A stretch of 64,000 nt of DNA. Source: Dokdonella_A soli. Its GTDB lineage: Bacteria > Pseudomonadota > Gammaproteobacteria > Xanthomonadales > Rhodanobacteraceae. A program made the translations under genes and the position numbers. Shown piece after piece: positions 17,423 through 26,663 of the stretch. Every line of letters starts with the position of its first letter. Positions within the stretch are counted from its first letter, which is position 1. The DNA is taken from assembly GCF_039523175.1 (NCBI RefSeq), contig NZ_BAAAEU010000010.1:186001-250000 (forward strand), read 5' to 3'. The notes beneath the pieces were generated by a model. It ran no database searches. It saw only the letters and a program-made list of their open reading frames with translations, and had not been told where the DNA came from.

Positions 17423-18817
17423 ATGGCAAGGTTGCTGCCCGGGTTGCTCTGGTCCGCGTCGCTGCTGCTGGCAACGCCTGCGGTTGCGCGCGACGTGTCT
17501 GCCGCCGAGCCGCCGGCGTCTGCCGTGCTGCTGCGCGTGGAGGGCGCGATCAGTCCGGCCAGCGCCGACTACGTCGAGCGAGGCATCGCCCGCGCCGCTA
17601 AGGCGCATGCCGCCCTCATCGTGCTGGAGATGGACACGCCCGGTGGCCTGGACAAGTCCATGCGCGGCATCATCAAGGCGATCCTCGCCTCGGAGGTTCC
17701 GGTAGTCGGCTACGTCGCGCCGGGTGGTTCACGCGCGGCCAGCGCCGGCACCTACATCCTCTACGCGTGCCATATCGCCGCAATGGCGCCGGCCACCAAT
17801 CTCGGTGCGGCGACGCCAATACAGCTGATCGGACCCGGGCAGCCGACACCGCCGGCACCTGTGCCGGTGCCGTTGCCTCCGGACAGCAAGCAGCCGCCGC
17901 CAGCACCAACGTCCGACGCGGAGACGCGCAAGATCGTCAACGACGCCGTGGCCTACATCCGCGCACTGGCCGAGCGCCGCGGCCGCAACGCGGACTGGGC
18001 CGAACAGGCGGTGCGCGAGGCGGTCAGCGTGTCCGCTGAGCAGGCGTTGAAGCTGCACGTCATCGATTTGATCGCACCCGATTTGCCGCAGTTGCTGGTC
18101 GACATCGACGGGCGCCGCGTCACGATGCCCGATGGCGAGCAGGTCCTGCATACGCGAGGCATTACGGTGGAGCCGCTCAATCCGGACTGGCGCAGCCGCT
18201 TCCTGGCGGTGATCGCGGCTCCCGAGGTGGCCTATCTGTTGCTGCTGATCGGCCTCGGCGGACTGCTGTTCGAAGGTTACAGCCCCGGCGTCATCCTGCC
18301 CGGCGTGGTCGGCGCGATCTGCCTGCTGCTGGCGCTGTATGCGTTCCAGATGCTGCCGGTGAACTACGCCGGCCTGGCGCTGATCGCGCTCGGTGTGGCG
18401 CTGCTCGTTGCCGAAACGGTGGTGCCGGCCTATGGTTCATTGGGCATCGGCGGCGTGGTCGCATTCGTGATCGGTTCGGTGATCCTGATGGATACCAGCG
18501 TGCCCGGATATGGAGTCTCGTTGCCGCTGCTGATCGGGATCAGCATCGCTGCCGCGCTGGTCCTGGTCGGTATCGTCTGGATGGCCCTGCGCGCGCGCGG
18601 ACGGCCGGTCGTCAGTGGCCGCGAACAACTGCTCGGCAGCCTCGGCGAAGCCATCGGCGATTTCGATCGCCGCGGCATCGTGCATGTGCACGGTGAGCGC
18701 TGGCAGGCGTTGTCCGAGGCGCCGTTGCACAGCGGCCAGGTCGTGCAGGTGATCGGTATCGACGGCCTGCTGCTCACCGTGAAACCGCTGCCAGTCGCAA
18801 GCAAAGGAGAACCGTGA
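17423..18817 (+). CDS. NfeD family ClpP-class serine protease (membrane)
   Basis: 464 aa. A signal-like hydrophobic N-terminus ends in ARDV. A ClpP-class protease domain follows (MDTPGGLDKSMR, then YVAPGGSRAASAGTYIL with the nucleophile in the SAG triad and ATNLGAATP). A Pro-rich insert (~150-175) comes next. Four to five membrane helices (~265-395) lead to a C-terminal OB-like NfeD domain (LLGSLGEAIGDFDRRGIVHVHGERWQAL). NfeD proteases of this long type partner with stomatin/slipin proteins and cleave them near hydrophobic C-termini. The next gene encodes exactly such a slipin and overlaps it by one base, so they form a two-gene operon. Confidence 0.88.
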   Translation: MARLLPGLLWSASLLLATPAVARDVSAAEPPASAVLLRVEGAISPASADYVERGIARAAKAHAALIVLEMDTPGGLDKSMRGIIKAILASEVPVVGYVAPGGSRAASAGTYILYACHIAAMAPATNLGAATPIQLIGPGQPTPPAPVPVPLPPDSKQPPPAPTSDAETRKIVNDAVAYIRALAERRGRNADWAEQAVREAVSVSAEQALKLHVIDLIAPDLPQLLVDIDGRRVTMPDGEQVLHTRGITVEPLNPDWRSRFLAVIAAPEVAYLLLLIGLGGLLFEGYSPGVILPGVVGAICLLLALYAFQMLPVNYAGLALIALGVALLVAETVVPAYGSLGIGGVVAFVIGSVILMDTSVPGYGVSLPLLIGISIAAALVLVGIVWMALRARGRPVVSGREQLLGSLGEAIGDFDRRGIVHVHGERWQALSEAPLHSGQVVQVIGIDGLLLTVKPLPVASKGEP

Positions 18818-19572
18818 TGTTGTCCGTAGCCGCTGTCGTCGTTGCCTTCGTGCTGCTGCTGATCCTCAGCTCGGTCAAGATCCTGCGTGAGTACCAGCGC
18901 GCCGTGGTGTTCCTGTTCGGCCGCTTCCAGGCGGTCAAGGGACCCGGCATCTTCATCCTGGTGCCGGTGATCCAGCAGATGGTGCGGATCGATTTGCGTA
19001 CCGTCGTGATGGCGGTACCGCCGCAGGACGTGATCTCGCGCGACAACGTGTCGGTCAAGGTCAACGCGGTGATCTACTTTCGCGTGATCGACCCCGAGAA
19101 AGCCGTGATCCAGGTCGAGAACGCGCACGAGGCGACCAGCCAGCTCGCACAGACCACGTTGCGTTCGGTGCTCGGCCGGCACGAGCTCGATGAAATGCTC
19201 GGCGCGCGCGACAAGCTCAACCAGGACATCCAGCTCATCCTCGATCAGCACACCGATGCCTGGGGCATCAAGGTCGCCAACGTCGAGATCAAGCAGGTCG
19301 ATCTGGACGAGGGCATGATCCGGGCGATCGCCAAGCAGGCCGAGGCCGAGCGTCAGCGCCGCGCCAAGGTGATCAACGCGGAAGGCGAGCTGCAGGCGTC
19401 GGAGAAGCTGATGCAGGCCGCGCAGACCCTGATGCAGCAACCGCAGTCGATCCAGCTGCGTTACCTGCAGACGCTGGTCGAGGTCGCCGGCGATCGCACC
19501 AGCACGGTCGTGTTTCCGTTGCCGCTGGACCTGATCGAGCCGCTGCTCGCGAAGGCGCGGCCAAGGGAATAG
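18817..19572 (+). CDS. slipin (SPFH/stomatin-like) membrane protein
   Basis: 251 aa. ATG 18817 is preferred over GTG 18814 because an AAAGGAGA Shine-Dalgarno sits 6 nt upstream. One N-terminal membrane helix (~3-22) is followed by the SPFH/Band 7 domain (LREYQRAVVFLFGRF, then GPGIFILVPVIQ and VKVNAVIYFRV). A charged coiled coil (~180-215, KQAEAERQRRAKVINAEGE) and a short hydrophobic end complete it. It scaffolds membrane microdomains and is a substrate or partner of NfeD. The gene overlaps the NfeD stop in a TGATG arrangement. Confidence 0.9.
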   Translation: MLSVAAVVVAFVLLLILSSVKILREYQRAVVFLFGRFQAVKGPGIFILVPVIQQMVRIDLRTVVMAVPPQDVISRDNVSVKVNAVIYFRVIDPEKAVIQVENAHEATSQLAQTTLRSVLGRHELDEMLGARDKLNQDIQLILDQHTDAWGIKVANVEIKQVDLDEGMIRAIAKQAEAERQRRAKVINAEGELQASEKLMQAAQTLMQQPQSIQLRYLQTLVEVAGDRTSTVVFPLPLDLIEPLLAKARPRE

Positions 19573-19673
19573 GCGGACCCTGAACGAGTCCGCGAAGGAT
19601 TATCCCGGCATCCCGCTAAACCCCGGTGCGCGTTTCCGCATCTGAGCAGCCGTCCACCTGTCGGAGTGATCTC

Positions 19674-20498
19674 ATGCGCAGCCTGCTGTTCCTGATCGGC
19701 CTCGTCCCGGCGCTTGCCGCCGCCAACGAATGCAAGTTCACCGCGCAGCGCGACTTCGATGTCGACGCGGCCGGTTTGAAAACGGTGGCCTTCGCGCTCG
19801 GTTCCAGCGATGTCGTGGTCGAAGGCGCGCCGGACCTCGCCAAGGTCGAGGTGCGCGCCAGGGCCTGTGCGTCCGATCAGGCCTGGCTCGCCGATCTCAC
19901 CGTCGACCAGCAGCGCAGCGGCGATCGCGTCACGATCACCCCGCACGAGGGCCGCGACACGAACTGGAGCTGGTTTCATTCCAGCTACGCCTACATCGAG
20001 CTGCATGTGCGCGTGCCGGCAAAACTCGCGATCGACATCAAGAGCAGTTCAGGCGACGCCGACGTCAGGAACGTCGCGGCGCTCGCCTTCGATGCGGGTT
20101 CCGGCGATCTGCGCGTCGACAGGATAGCCGGCACGCTGACCACTCACGCCGGTTCGGGTGACGTGACCGGCGCCGGGATCGGCAGCCTCGATGTGCGCGG
20201 CACCGGCTCGGGCGACATCACGCTACGCGACGTGCACGGCGACGTGAAGGTCGCGCACGTGGGTTCGGGCGACCTGCACTTTGCGAATGTCGGCGGCAGC
20301 GTCGACATCGGCAGCGTCGGCTCGGGCGACGTTTCGGTCGACCACGCCGAACGCGACGTGACGGTCGACTCGATCGGCTCGGGTGATCTCAGCGTGTCGA
20401 ACATCGGCGGCAACTTCACCGTGCGCTCGCGCGGTTCGGGCGACGTGAATCACCGCGACGTGCGCGGCAGCGTGTCGGTGCCGCGCGACAACGACTGA
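19674..20498 (+). CDS. exported DUF4097-like repeat protein with GSGD repeats
   Basis: 274 aa from ATG 19674, with GGAG upstream. Residues 1-18 are a short signal peptide (MRSLLFLIGLVPALAAA). After a mixed N-terminal part, residues ~125-260 carry about seven near-regular repeats of 18-19 residues. Each contains GSGD or SSGD followed by a hydrophobic strand (GSGDITLRDVHGDVKVAHV). This is the right-handed beta-helix/roll pattern of DUF4097/DUF2807-type putative adhesins. It is probably periplasmic or surface exposed. It follows the slipin by 101 bp but may have its own promoter. Confidence 0.75.
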   Translation: MRSLLFLIGLVPALAAANECKFTAQRDFDVDAAGLKTVAFALGSSDVVVEGAPDLAKVEVRARACASDQAWLADLTVDQQRSGDRVTITPHEGRDTNWSWFHSSYAYIELHVRVPAKLAIDIKSSSGDADVRNVAALAFDAGSGDLRVDRIAGTLTTHAGSGDVTGAGIGSLDVRGTGSGDITLRDVHGDVKVAHVGSGDLHFANVGGSVDIGSVGSGDVSVDHAERDVTVDSIGSGDLSVSNIGGNFTVRSRGSGDVNHRDVRGSVSVPRDND

Positions 20499-20563
20499 GT
20501 CGGGCGCATCGTCGATACACCGGGCCGCGGGACGAAGCAGGCGCGCGGCGTACAATCGCGCGG

Positions 20564-21280
20564 ATGAAACCGCACGGCGGCGTTGCGCCGCTCCCGATCC
20601 ATGACGATCGTGAACGCGCATCGACGCGTGTGCGGTCGTCGCGAGCACATGCCGCGCTGAAACCAGTCGACGCCGAACGCGATCTCGCCACGCTGCTCGC
20701 CGCGATCCGCGCCTGCCGCGTGTGCGAGGCGCAACTGCCGCTGGGCCCGCGTCCGATCGTGCAGGCTGAGGCGAGCGCACGCCTGTTGATCGTCGGCCAG
20801 GCGCCGGGTGCGAAAGTGCATGCGAGCGGCGTGCCTTGGGACGATGCCAGCGGCGCGCGCCTGCGCGACTGGCTCGGCATCGACAAGGCGCTGTTCTACG
20901 ACGCCGCACAGGTCGCGATCGTGCCGATGGGTTATTGCTATCCGGGTCGCGGTCGCGGCGGTGACCTGCCGCCGCGCCGGGAATGTGCGCAGCTGTGGCT
21001 CGACGCGCTGCTTGCACGCCTGCCGCACATCGAACTGACCCTGCTGATCGGCCAGTACGCGCAGCGGCATTTCCTCGGTGCGGCGAACAAGGCAAACCTG
21101 ACCGACACCGTCGCCGCATTTGCCGACTACGCGCCACGCTTCATCCCGCTGCCGCATCCGTCGCCACGCAACACCGGCTGGTTCAAGCGCCATCCGTGGT
21201 TCGCGCGCGAGCTGCTGCCGATGTTGCGCGAGCGGGTGCACGCACTGTTGGCGCCGGCCACCAACGCGGCGCGTGCATGA
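20564..21280 (+). CDS. uracil-DNA glycosylase family protein
   Basis: 238 aa. Residues ~45-225 form a UDG-superfamily domain. It has a leading CRVCEAQLPLGPRP region with two Cys, LLIVGQAPGAKVH as motif 1, and FIPLPHPSPRN as motif 2 with its active-site His. The GQAPG/HPSPRN combination fits the family 4/5-like or YqfM-type 'uracil-DNA glycosylase family' proteins. The four Cys ligands of a family 4 Fe-S cluster are not all evident. The first ~40 residues may not be translated. It overlaps the DUF488 gene by 4 bp. A base-excision role is likely but substrate is not proven. Confidence 0.8.
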   Translation: MKPHGGVAPLPIHDDRERASTRVRSSRAHAALKPVDAERDLATLLAAIRACRVCEAQLPLGPRPIVQAEASARLLIVGQAPGAKVHASGVPWDDASGARLRDWLGIDKALFYDAAQVAIVPMGYCYPGRGRGGDLPPRRECAQLWLDALLARLPHIELTLLIGQYAQRHFLGAANKANLTDTVAAFADYAPRFIPLPHPSPRNTGWFKRHPWFARELLPMLRERVHALLAPATNAARA

Positions 21281-21660
21281 GCCCCGCGCGGAAATCCGCC
21301 CATTGCGATATCGCGATCCAGCGCGCCTACGATGAACCGACGCCGCATGATGGTTACCGCGTGCTGGTCGACCGCTTCTGGCCGCGCGGTCGCAGCAAGG
21401 ACGTGCTGAAGCTCGACGAGTGGGCGCGCGAACTCGCGCCGGGCGCGGACCTGATCCGCTGGTTCGGCCACGATCCGGCGCGCTGGGACGAGTTCCGCGA
21501 ACGCTACCGGATGGAACTTGCGGAGCCGGCGCAACGCGAACGCCTGCACGCGCTGCTCGCCGCGGCCGGCGCGCAACGCATCACGCTGGTGTATGGCGCG
21601 CGGAGCGAGACCGAGAACCAGGCGGTCGTGCTGCGCGAAGTGCTGTCGGCGCTGCATTGA
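21277..21660 (+). CDS. DUF488 family protein (YeaO-like)
   Basis: 127 aa from ATG 21277, overlapping the UDG-family stop. The protein shows the DUF488 core: IQRAYDEPTPHDGYRVLVDRFWPRG, then WFGHDPARWDEFRERY and ITLVYGARSETENQA with NQAVVL near the end. The family is small, cytoplasmic and of unknown biochemical function; the VDRxWPRG motif is its best-conserved mark. Coupling to a UDG-like gene is unexplained. Confidence 0.85.
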   Translation: MSPARKSAHCDIAIQRAYDEPTPHDGYRVLVDRFWPRGRSKDVLKLDEWARELAPGADLIRWFGHDPARWDEFRERYRMELAEPAQRERLHALLAAAGAQRITLVYGARSETENQAVVLREVLSALH

Positions 21661-21757
21661 GGGGTTGCGTCACACGCCGCACCGCGTTCGTCGAGCGGCC
21701 TACGACCGTGCGTCACCATCGTGTGCGACGATTGGCACACCAGCGAGGAGTCATCCG

Positions 21758-22084
21758 ATGAGCGAATTCGTCACCCATGCCACCGACGCGAGTTTCGAGC
21801 ACGACGTGCTGCAGTCGTCGACGCCGGTGCTGGTCGACTTCTGGGGTGAGTGGTGCGGGCCGTGCAAGGCGATCGCGCCGATGCTCGAGCAGCTCGCTGC
21901 CGACTATGCGGGCCGGCTCAAGGTCGCCAAGGTTGAGCTCGACAAGAACCAGAAGACCGCGATCGCCTGCGGCGTACGCTCGGCGCCGACGCTGCTGCTG
22001 TTCAAGGGTGGCAAGGTGCAGGCGACGCAGATCGGCATGGTGTCGAGGACGCAGCTCGCGGCGATGGTCGAGCGCGCGCTGTAG
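21758..22084 (+). CDS. trxA: thioredoxin
   Basis: 108 aa from ATG 21758, with GAGGAG 12 nt upstream. It is a classic single-domain thioredoxin: DFWGEWCGPCK with redox Cys33 and Cys36, and the cis-proline loop RSAPTLLLF. In place of the usual RGIPT it has RSAPT, a common variant. It is cytoplasmic and reduces protein disulfides, including PAPS reductase CysH, which is encoded ~30 kb further on. It is not next to rho as in many gammaproteobacteria, so it may be a second thioredoxin. Confidence 0.88.
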   Translation: MSEFVTHATDASFEHDVLQSSTPVLVDFWGEWCGPCKAIAPMLEQLAADYAGRLKVAKVELDKNQKTAIACGVRSAPTLLLFKGGKVQATQIGMVSRTQLAAMVERAL

Positions 22085-22102
22085 CGGCACGGGGAGCGCG
22101 AC

Positions 22103-22666
22103 GTGGATGCTTTCAGCTATCTGTCGGTCCTGCTGTCGATCATCCTGGGCCTGGCCATCACGCAAGTCCTGAAAGGCTTTCGCGGCCTCATGCAGACGCG
22201 TTCGCGCCTGCGACCGTACTGGCCCGCCGTCGCCTGGGCGATCCTCGTCCTGGTCATCGCCGTGCAGTCGTGGTGGGCGATGTTCGGTTTGCGCCAGCGC
22301 GTGGACTGGACCTTCTTCGAATTCTCCGTCGTGCTCGCGCAGACGATCGTCGTCTATCTGCTCGCTGCGCTCGTGCTGCCGGATTTCTTCGGCGATGCCA
22401 CGGTCGATCTGCGCGAACACTACTACGCGAATCACCGCTGGTTCTTTGCGCTCGCGGTGCTGCTGATCGTGATCAGCGTCGGCAAGGAATTCCTCCTGGC
22501 CGGCCGAATGCCCGAACCGCTGAATCTCGGGTTTCAGGCGACGTTCGCGACCCTCAGTGCCGGCGCCGTCTCGACGCGCAACGCGCGTTACCACGAACTT
22601 GCGACGGTGACCGCTGCAATCGGCATCGGCGCCTACATCGGCGTGCTGTTCACGCATCTGGGCTGA
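22103..22666 (+). CDS. hypothetical membrane protein
   Basis: 187 aa from GTG 22103, with GGGGAG nearby, 18 bp after the thioredoxin gene. Hydrophobic segments lie at ~5-22, ~40-62, ~70-98, ~115-132 and ~160-182, suggesting five helices. The opening FSYLSVLLSIILGLAITQVLKGF is a pattern I have seen in uncharacterised proteobacterial membrane proteins. No enzymatic motif is visible. Confidence 0.65.
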   Translation: MDAFSYLSVLLSIILGLAITQVLKGFRGLMQTRSRLRPYWPAVAWAILVLVIAVQSWWAMFGLRQRVDWTFFEFSVVLAQTIVVYLLAALVLPDFFGDATVDLREHYYANHRWFFALAVLLIVISVGKEFLLAGRMPEPLNLGFQATFATLSAGAVSTRNARYHELATVTAAIGIGAYIGVLFTHLG

Positions 22667-22848
22667 GCGCGTTGCGCACGAACGGTCTCCGGGCGATTGG
22701 CCGCGACGTTCAGCGCGTAGTGGACGATCGCCTGCAGGAACCACGAGCCGAGTTCGGTCAGCCTCGCCTCGGCTGCGCAACGGCGCCAGGATGGCGCGTG
22801 CCCGACGTAGCGGAGTAGGCTGGCTGGCACGCGTTCCAGGAGCATGAC

Positions 22849-23607
22849 ATGGCCTCGCTATCACCCAAGCTCGCGGTGCTGATCGACGCGGACAACGCGC
22901 AGCCGGCGGTCGTCGAGGGCTTGCTCGCCGAGATCGCGAAATACGGCACCGCGACGGTCAAGCGCATCTACGGCGACTGGACCGGGCCGCAGCTCAAGGG
23001 TTGGAAGGAGGCGCTGCTGAAATACGCGATCCAGCCGATCCAGCAGTTCCGCTATACGACCGGCAAGAACGCGACCGATTCCGCGTTGATCATCGACGCG
23101 ATGGATCTGCTCTACGGCGCCAAGCTCGGCGGTTTCTGCATCGTGTCGAGCGACAGCGATTTCACGCGGCTCGCCGCGCGCGTGCGCGAAGCGGGCCTGG
23201 TCGTCTACGGCTTCGGCGAGAAGAAGACGCCGACGCCGTTCGTGTCGGCCTGCGACAAGTTCATCTACACCGAGATCCTGGTCGACAAGGAAGATGAGGA
23301 CGAGACCGTTGCGCCGCGCTCGAGCGCGCAGCTCAAGCAGGACACGCGCCTGGTCGCGCTGCTGCGCAACGCGGTCGAGGCCTCGTCCGACGATTCGGGC
23401 TGGGCCAACCTCGGGCCGGTCGGCAGCAATATCGCCAAGCAGGCGCCGGAGTTCGATCCGCGCAACTATGGCTATCGCAAGCTCGGCGAACTGGTCGTTG
23501 CGAGCGGTCTGTTCGAGATCGAGAAGCGCAAGCTCGGCGACGGCACGACCACGGCGACCTACTTGCGCAGCCGACGCCGCGCTGCGCGCAAACCGGCCGA
23601 AGGCTGA
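22849..23607 (+). CDS. NYN domain ribonuclease-like protein with OST-HTH/LOTUS domain
   Basis: 252 aa. Residues ~6-145 form a NYN (PIN-like) domain: LAVLIDADN with Asp13 and Asp15, ATDSALIIDAMD with Asp77 and Asp83, and SSDSDFTRLAAR with Asp102 and Asp104. These acidic residues would hold the metal of an RNase. Residues ~165-240 form an OST-HTH/LOTUS RNA-binding domain (LVALLRNAVEA, then GSNIAKQAPEFDPRNYGYRKLGELV). The combination is widespread in bacteria (LabA/DUF88-like) and recalls eukaryotic MARF1. RNA targets are unknown. It is monocistronic. Confidence 0.88.
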   Translation: MASLSPKLAVLIDADNAQPAVVEGLLAEIAKYGTATVKRIYGDWTGPQLKGWKEALLKYAIQPIQQFRYTTGKNATDSALIIDAMDLLYGAKLGGFCIVSSDSDFTRLAARVREAGLVVYGFGEKKTPTPFVSACDKFIYTEILVDKEDEDETVAPRSSAQLKQDTRLVALLRNAVEASSDDSGWANLGPVGSNIAKQAPEFDPRNYGYRKLGELVVASGLFEIEKRKLGDGTTTATYLRSRRRAARKPAEG

Positions 23608-23632
23608 GCGGTCACGGCAATCGGGCGGGGAG

Positions 23633-24160
23633 CTATTCGTCGGCCGCGAAGTGCAGGCCGCTGAGATCGATATCCTGGTGCGCATGTCGCTCACGCATGC
23701 GTTCGATCGTTTCGCGCGAGGAGGCGCCGGTACGTCGGCGCGCGAACTCCGGCAGCAGTGCGCGGATCTGGTCAAGCAGGCCGGACTTCGCGACCGGGAC
23801 CAGCATCGGCAGCAGGTTCGGCGCGGCGGCGTGTACATCCGTCGGTGCGCTCGAATAGCCATTGCGCACACGCACGGCCCAGGCCTCGACCTCGTGTTTC
23901 GCATCCTGCAGCGAATCGAACAGTTCGAGCTGGCGCTGCGGCAGCGGACGCTCCCACCAGGTCAGCGCGAACTTGTCCGACCACGGCCCGGAAATGCCGG
24001 CGACCGCCTTGCCGTCAACGTAGGCGATCGCCACCAGGCCGTCGTAGCGCGAACGCCACTCGACCGGGCAATCGGCCGGTCGGAGTCTGGCGCAACCGCT
24101 GCGTTGCTGGAATGCCTCGGTCATCACCGACCCGTACGATTGGAGGAGTTCGTTGCCCAC
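23633..24160 (-). CDS. conserved hypothetical protein
   Basis: 175 aa if started at GTG 24160; ATG 24124 would give 163 aa and is equally acceptable. Soluble, with no signal peptide. Trp-rich stretches (GISGPWSDKFALTWWERP and VEAWAVRVRNGYS) and a C-terminal charged helix (SRETIERMRERHAHQDID) give it the composition of a real protein, and codon use agrees with its neighbours. I do not recognise the family. It converges with the NYN gene. Confidence 0.55.
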   Translation of the reverse strand: MGNELLQSYGSVMTEAFQQRSGCARLRPADCPVEWRSRYDGLVAIAYVDGKAVAGISGPWSDKFALTWWERPLPQRQLELFDSLQDAKHEVEAWAVRVRNGYSSAPTDVHAAAPNLLPMLVPVAKSGLLDQIRALLPEFARRRTGASSRETIERMRERHAHQDIDLSGLHFAADE

Positions 24161-24769
24161 GCCGGACCCGAAGCAAGAAGCGCGCCAGCTTTCCTCGGCC
24201 GCTTGGCCCGCGATTTCCCCGGTCCGAAGCGGCCAAAGTGAGATCTTTTTGGCATTTTTTGCCGTTGTTTCCGTGCATGGGCGTATGGCCCGCGCAGGCC
24301 GTCACGCGCTACCCGCTGGATCGCGATCGCGCCGAGGGTGCGCCGTTGGCGGCCTGCCCGAGTGTGCACTACTGCACAATGGAAAATTCGGCGTTGCCAG
24401 GCGCGACATCCTCGTCGACCGGGTCGCCGCCGCAGGCAAGCCGCAGGACGACGAGCAGAAGACCTGTGCGCAGACGCTCGGCAAGCGTACTGACTCGGTA
24501 GGATCGGTCGCCGATGCGCCGTTCCGCCAATGGAACGGCGAACTCGTGAGATGCCACGACCTGATTGGCGTCGATTACGACTCGCAGGCTTCCCCTTCCG
24601 CGTAACACACTGCTCCTGTGGCGTGCCCTTCGGGCCAGCTCCGCTGTTTGCTCCGGCGTGTTGCCTTCACATGTTCGGTTTGCTCGTCGCGTCTCGTTGA
24701 TCCAGGCAACAGCGAAAAGCAGGCACGTGTTCCGCCTGTGGGCAGTGGCCTGGTTTGAGGAGACGCAGC
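24161..24769. other. 609-bp intergenic gap, no gene recognised
   Basis: Reading frames here look like noise. An inverted repeat, GGCCGCTT (24197-24204) with AAGCGGCC (24227-24234), precedes a T-rich stretch containing GGCATTTTTTGCC (~24250). It could be a bidirectional terminator or the promoter region of the opposing hypothetical gene. Confidence 0.4.
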
Positions 24770-25585
24770 GTGTATCCAAGACTGAGCAAGAAACCGATCG
24801 CCGCGGCGCTGGGATTGATCGCGATTCTCGCCGCACAGGGCGCCGGGGCCGATGCGCCGCTGATTGCGCATTTGCAGTACTCGGCCGACATCGGCGCGAA
24901 CATCGTCGGCCCGGGATTGTTTGCCGCGCGCAAGGATTTCGTCGACGACGATCTCGCCGGCGCCCGCCAGCGCATGCAGATTGCCGGGCTGCCCGACAAC
25001 GCCGTGCTCCATGATTTTCACATCGAGGGTAACGGCAACATCCTGTTCGCGCTGGATATCGGCGTCACGCTGGGCGGAACCTACTTCGACCCGGCCGATG
25101 TGATCCGTTTTTCCGGCAGCTCCTTCAGCAAGCAGTTCGACGCCGCTGCGGCCGGCGTGCCCAGAGGCGTGCACTGCGATGGCGTCGCGCGGCTGGGCAG
25201 CAATGGCCCGCTGCTGCTGTCGTTCGACAAGACGTTCTCAGTCGGAGGTATCACGATCCAGCCAGCCGACGTGATTGCGTTCAGCGGTAATGCGTTCGGC
25301 GCCAAGTTGCTCGATGCGCGAGCGCTTGGCTTGTCGGCGAATCTCAATGTCGATGCCATCGATACGTTCGGCACCAAGAGCTATCTGCTCGTTTCCTTTG
25401 ACACGGGCGGCACGATCGCCGGCATCACGTTCGCCGATGAAGACGTGATGCAACTGCATCTGACCGATGGCACGTGGAGCAAGCGCTTCACCCTGCTCAA
25501 TTTTTCCGATCGCTGGGGCGCCGCCAATCTCGACGGCCTGGCTGCGACCAACAACGACACGATCTTTGAAGACGACTTCCAATAG
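24770..25585 (+). CDS. secreted repeat protein with C-terminal IFEDDFQ tail
   Basis: 271 aa from GTG 24770, chosen because GAGGAG lies 7 nt upstream. A signal peptide (SKKPIAAALGLIAILAAQGAGA) is followed by three internal repeats of ~60 residues. Each has the order (F/L)ALD or LSFD, then (F/I)xPADVIxFSG or FADEDVMQL, then a DxxAxG strand. This suggests a beta-propeller-like or beta-helical exported protein. The C-terminus NNDTIFEDDFQ matches the IFxxxF tail of other exported proteins here. It lies 9 bp before the next secreted protein gene, so the two are likely co-transcribed. Confidence 0.65.
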   Translation: MYPRLSKKPIAAALGLIAILAAQGAGADAPLIAHLQYSADIGANIVGPGLFAARKDFVDDDLAGARQRMQIAGLPDNAVLHDFHIEGNGNILFALDIGVTLGGTYFDPADVIRFSGSSFSKQFDAAAAGVPRGVHCDGVARLGSNGPLLLSFDKTFSVGGITIQPADVIAFSGNAFGAKLLDARALGLSANLNVDAIDTFGTKSYLLVSFDTGGTIAGITFADEDVMQLHLTDGTWSKRFTLLNFSDRWGAANLDGLAATNNDTIFEDDFQ

Positions 25586-25594
25586 GAGCGCGAC

Positions 25595-26470
25595 ATGAAC
25601 GGCAATCAGGCACTACGCTTTTCAATCCTTGCTCTGGCGCTGGCGCCGCTGATCGCGAGCGCAGCCGGTGGCGGCGCGTTCGAGATCAACCAGGACTGCG
25701 CCATCGCAGGGTGTTTCGCGGGCGATGGTGCGGGATTTCCGATCACGATCAGCGCACCGGGGTCTTATGTGCTGACGTCGGACCTGCTGGTAACGGCAGC
25801 TGGCGCTAATGCGATCAACATCAACGCCTCGCCGGTCGATCTGAATCTCAACGGTCACACGATCGATGGCGGCGGCAGTTGCACCGGCATGCCGGTGACG
25901 TCGTGCACTCCGGGCGCAGGCAGTGCCGGTATCAGCGCCTACGCCGGAGGCGCGCCGGTCGGCGCATTGCATATCCATGACGGCACGATCCGAGGGTTCA
26001 CCGGCAGCGCCGCGTCCACCGCGGCGATATACATCAGCGATGCCGGCGACGGCACCGTGTTGGAGCGTCTGAATATCGTCGAGAACTATGGCAACGCTGC
26101 GGTCCAGTTCTATACATCCGGGGCTGGCGGAACCGTACGGCTGCGCGATTCGCAGGTTGCGCGCAACGGATCCCATGGCGTCAATAGAGCCGGTGGTGCG
26201 ATCAAACTCATTGTCGAAAACAGCGACATCAGCGGCAACCGGATATACGGTGCGGCGGGAGCAGATGGAGCTACGTTCAGCGGCAACCGCTTCAACAACA
26301 ACGGCAACTATGCGATCAACGGTATCGGGGGCACGGTCGCGCTTGGCGCGAATACGTTCAGTGGCAACAATCTGGGCGGCAACCAGTACACGATCACCAA
26401 TGTCGCCAACCTCGGCGGCAGCGCGAACAACGTCTGCCTGGATCATTCACCGGGTTATGCGTGTCCGTAA
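25595..26470 (+). CDS. secreted right-handed parallel beta-helix protein
   Basis: 291 aa with AGGAG upstream. A signal peptide (residues 1-22, ending IASA) precedes a beta-helix: repeated strands such as DLNLNGHTIDGGG, LHIHDGTIRGFTG, VLERLNIVENYGN and LIVENSDISGNRIYG. The NGxxIxG and SxNxxYG patterns are typical of pectate-lyase-like and NosD-like right-handed helices. No catalytic Asp cluster of polysaccharide lyases is obvious. It does not carry the IFxDGF tail. It may bind or cleave a glycan outside the cell; substrate unknown. Confidence 0.7.
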   Translation: MNGNQALRFSILALALAPLIASAAGGGAFEINQDCAIAGCFAGDGAGFPITISAPGSYVLTSDLLVTAAGANAININASPVDLNLNGHTIDGGGSCTGMPVTSCTPGAGSAGISAYAGGAPVGALHIHDGTIRGFTGSAASTAAIYISDAGDGTVLERLNIVENYGNAAVQFYTSGAGGTVRLRDSQVARNGSHGVNRAGGAIKLIVENSDISGNRIYGAAGADGATFSGNRFNNNGNYAINGIGGTVALGANTFSGNNLGGNQYTITNVANLGGSANNVCLDHSPGYACP

Positions 26471-26663
26471 CGGATCATGTGCAGGAAAATGACGGAGATT
26501 TCGAGCATTTGACCCTTTCCGGATTCGCGCCGAACCTCAGCCGACATGCTTCATCGCGGCACGCAGAATCGGCTCTGCACAAGGCTGGGATTCTGCGCGA
26601 ATCAGGTGCCACGATGTGTCGCTTCGCGCATCCGAGGCCAGGCTCGCGTCGTCGACTTGAGGC

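Noticed and set aside
24153..24836. Overlapping frames on both strands in the 24.2-24.8 kb gap
   Set aside because: No start signals, no motifs and composition unlike neighbours; reported as an empty gap.
26471..26663. Minus-strand fragment ending RAAMKHVG as a possible gene remnant
   Set aside because: Too short and no family recognised; could not be supported.
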